A program made the position numbers and the translations under genes. This document shows, in pieces, positions 63,696 to 64,000 of a stretch of DNA of 64,000 nt. The notes under the pieces were generated by a model that saw nothing but the letters and a program-made list of their open reading frames with translations, was not told the DNA's origin and ran no database searches. The DNA comes from Tanticharoenia sakaeratensis NBRC 103193 (GTDB taxonomy: Bacteria > Pseudomonadota > Alphaproteobacteria > Acetobacterales > Acetobacteraceae): positions 108,900 to 172,899 of the forward strand of contig NZ_BALE01000004.1 of assembly GCF_000963885.1 (NCBI RefSeq), in the 5' to 3' direction. Position 1 is the stretch's first letter; every line of letters starts with the position of its first letter.

Positions 63696-64000
63696 ATGGT
63701 GCGGCCCCGCCGCTCCGAGCGTGTGCGTTTCCGCCGCGCGCTGGTCGCGTCCTGGGTGGCGCATGGGCTGGTTGTCGCATGGATTGCGATCAGCCTTCCG
63801 GAGTCCAAGCCCCCCGAGCCGCCGGAGCCCCCGGCGGTCGAGATGGATTTCACACAGAGCGGTCCGCCGTCCATGCCTCACAAGGCTGACCACGCCGCAC
63901 CCAAGCCCGTGCCCGCGCCAGCCCCCGTGCGCCATGAAGCGCCTCCCGCGCCGACGCCGCCCAAGGCCGCGCCGACCGAGGAGCCGCCACCGCCGCCACC
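63696..64000 (+). CDS. tolA: TolA, 5' part (truncated by window edge)
   Basis: The frame has an ATG at 63696 with AAGGA upstream, 11 nt after tolR. It begins with a basic cytoplasmic segment, one transmembrane helix (ALVASWVAHGLVVAWIAISL) and a Pro/Lys/Glu-rich periplasmic region (PPEPPEPPAVEMDF, then many PAP and EPPPPP units) cut off at the window end. Gene order and the layout match TolA. TonB-like proteins share this start, but tolQR context decides. Confidence 0.85.
   Translation, partial: MVRPRRSERVRFRRALVASWVAHGLVVAWIAISLPESKPPEPPEPPAVEMDFTQSGPPSMPHKADHAAPKPVPAPAPVRHEAPPAPTPPKAAPTEEPPPPP

Overview
The window is a contiguous, GC-rich (roughly 65%) stretch of alphaproteobacterial chromosome. 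Together, a fused IspDF, System I (Ccm) cytochrome c maturation, metZ next to apaG, a SAM-II riboswitch, ATP12 and a ruvCAB-ybgC-tolQRA block fit an acetic acid bacterium (Acetobacteraceae). The family assignment is inference from gene content and protein style; there is no rRNA to confirm it. Coding density is high and many genes are translationally coupled through ATGA, GTGA or TTGA overlaps. I see no phage, insertion sequence, CRISPR array or plasmid function.

Layout. 1-4413: end of an unidentified gene, a very large glycosyltransferase with six N-terminal repeats and two catalytic modules, and a CgeB-like glycosyltransferase, closed by a strong terminator. 4501-9476: a periplasmic M16 protease, a membrane protein, a GT4 glycosyltransferase and a zinc-ribbon membrane protein. 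9457-14628 (minus): ccmC-D-E-F-G-H-I, all overlapping or nearly so. 14838-20250: EVE-domain protein, secreted proteins, EcsC, Aat (apparently with an ATC start), two tandem secreted paralogues and a Bcp-type peroxiredoxin. 20334-31322: a YhdP/AsmA-like giant, an HD-GYP protein with a degenerate receiver domain, RarA, an aminoglycoside-kinase-like protein, RluC/D, a second AsmA protein and ATP12. 31503-35842: a small membrane protein, a polytopic membrane protein coupled to ispDF, and a PhzF-family protein.

36092-43211 is a second surface-glycan-like locus: two GT92-like glycosyltransferases (one carrying an F5/8C-type domain), a GT2 enzyme and an exported 760-residue protein of unknown function. 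43287-47882: sugar porter, then metZ-apaG-CPBP protease on the minus strand with a SAM-II riboswitch in the metZ leader, and tRNA-Gly(CCC). 47883-48395 is non-coding and repetitive. 48396-55859 (minus): xylulokinase with a His-rich tail, a secreted protein, a 2OG-Fe(II) oxygenase, NDH-2, an RDD protein, ArgJ and a PpiC-type foldase, the last divergent from secA. 56166-64000 (plus): secA, yebC-ruvC-ruvA-ruvB-ybgC-tolQ-tolR and the start of tolA.

The best candidates for new biology are the exported 760-residue protein and its glycosyltransferase neighbourhood, the repeat/dual-GT enzyme at the left end, the tandem Cys-containing secreted paralogues, the zinc-ribbon protein coupled to ccmI, and the apparent ATC start of aat. 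I found no clearly new multi-gene system. Most of the remainder is housekeeping.
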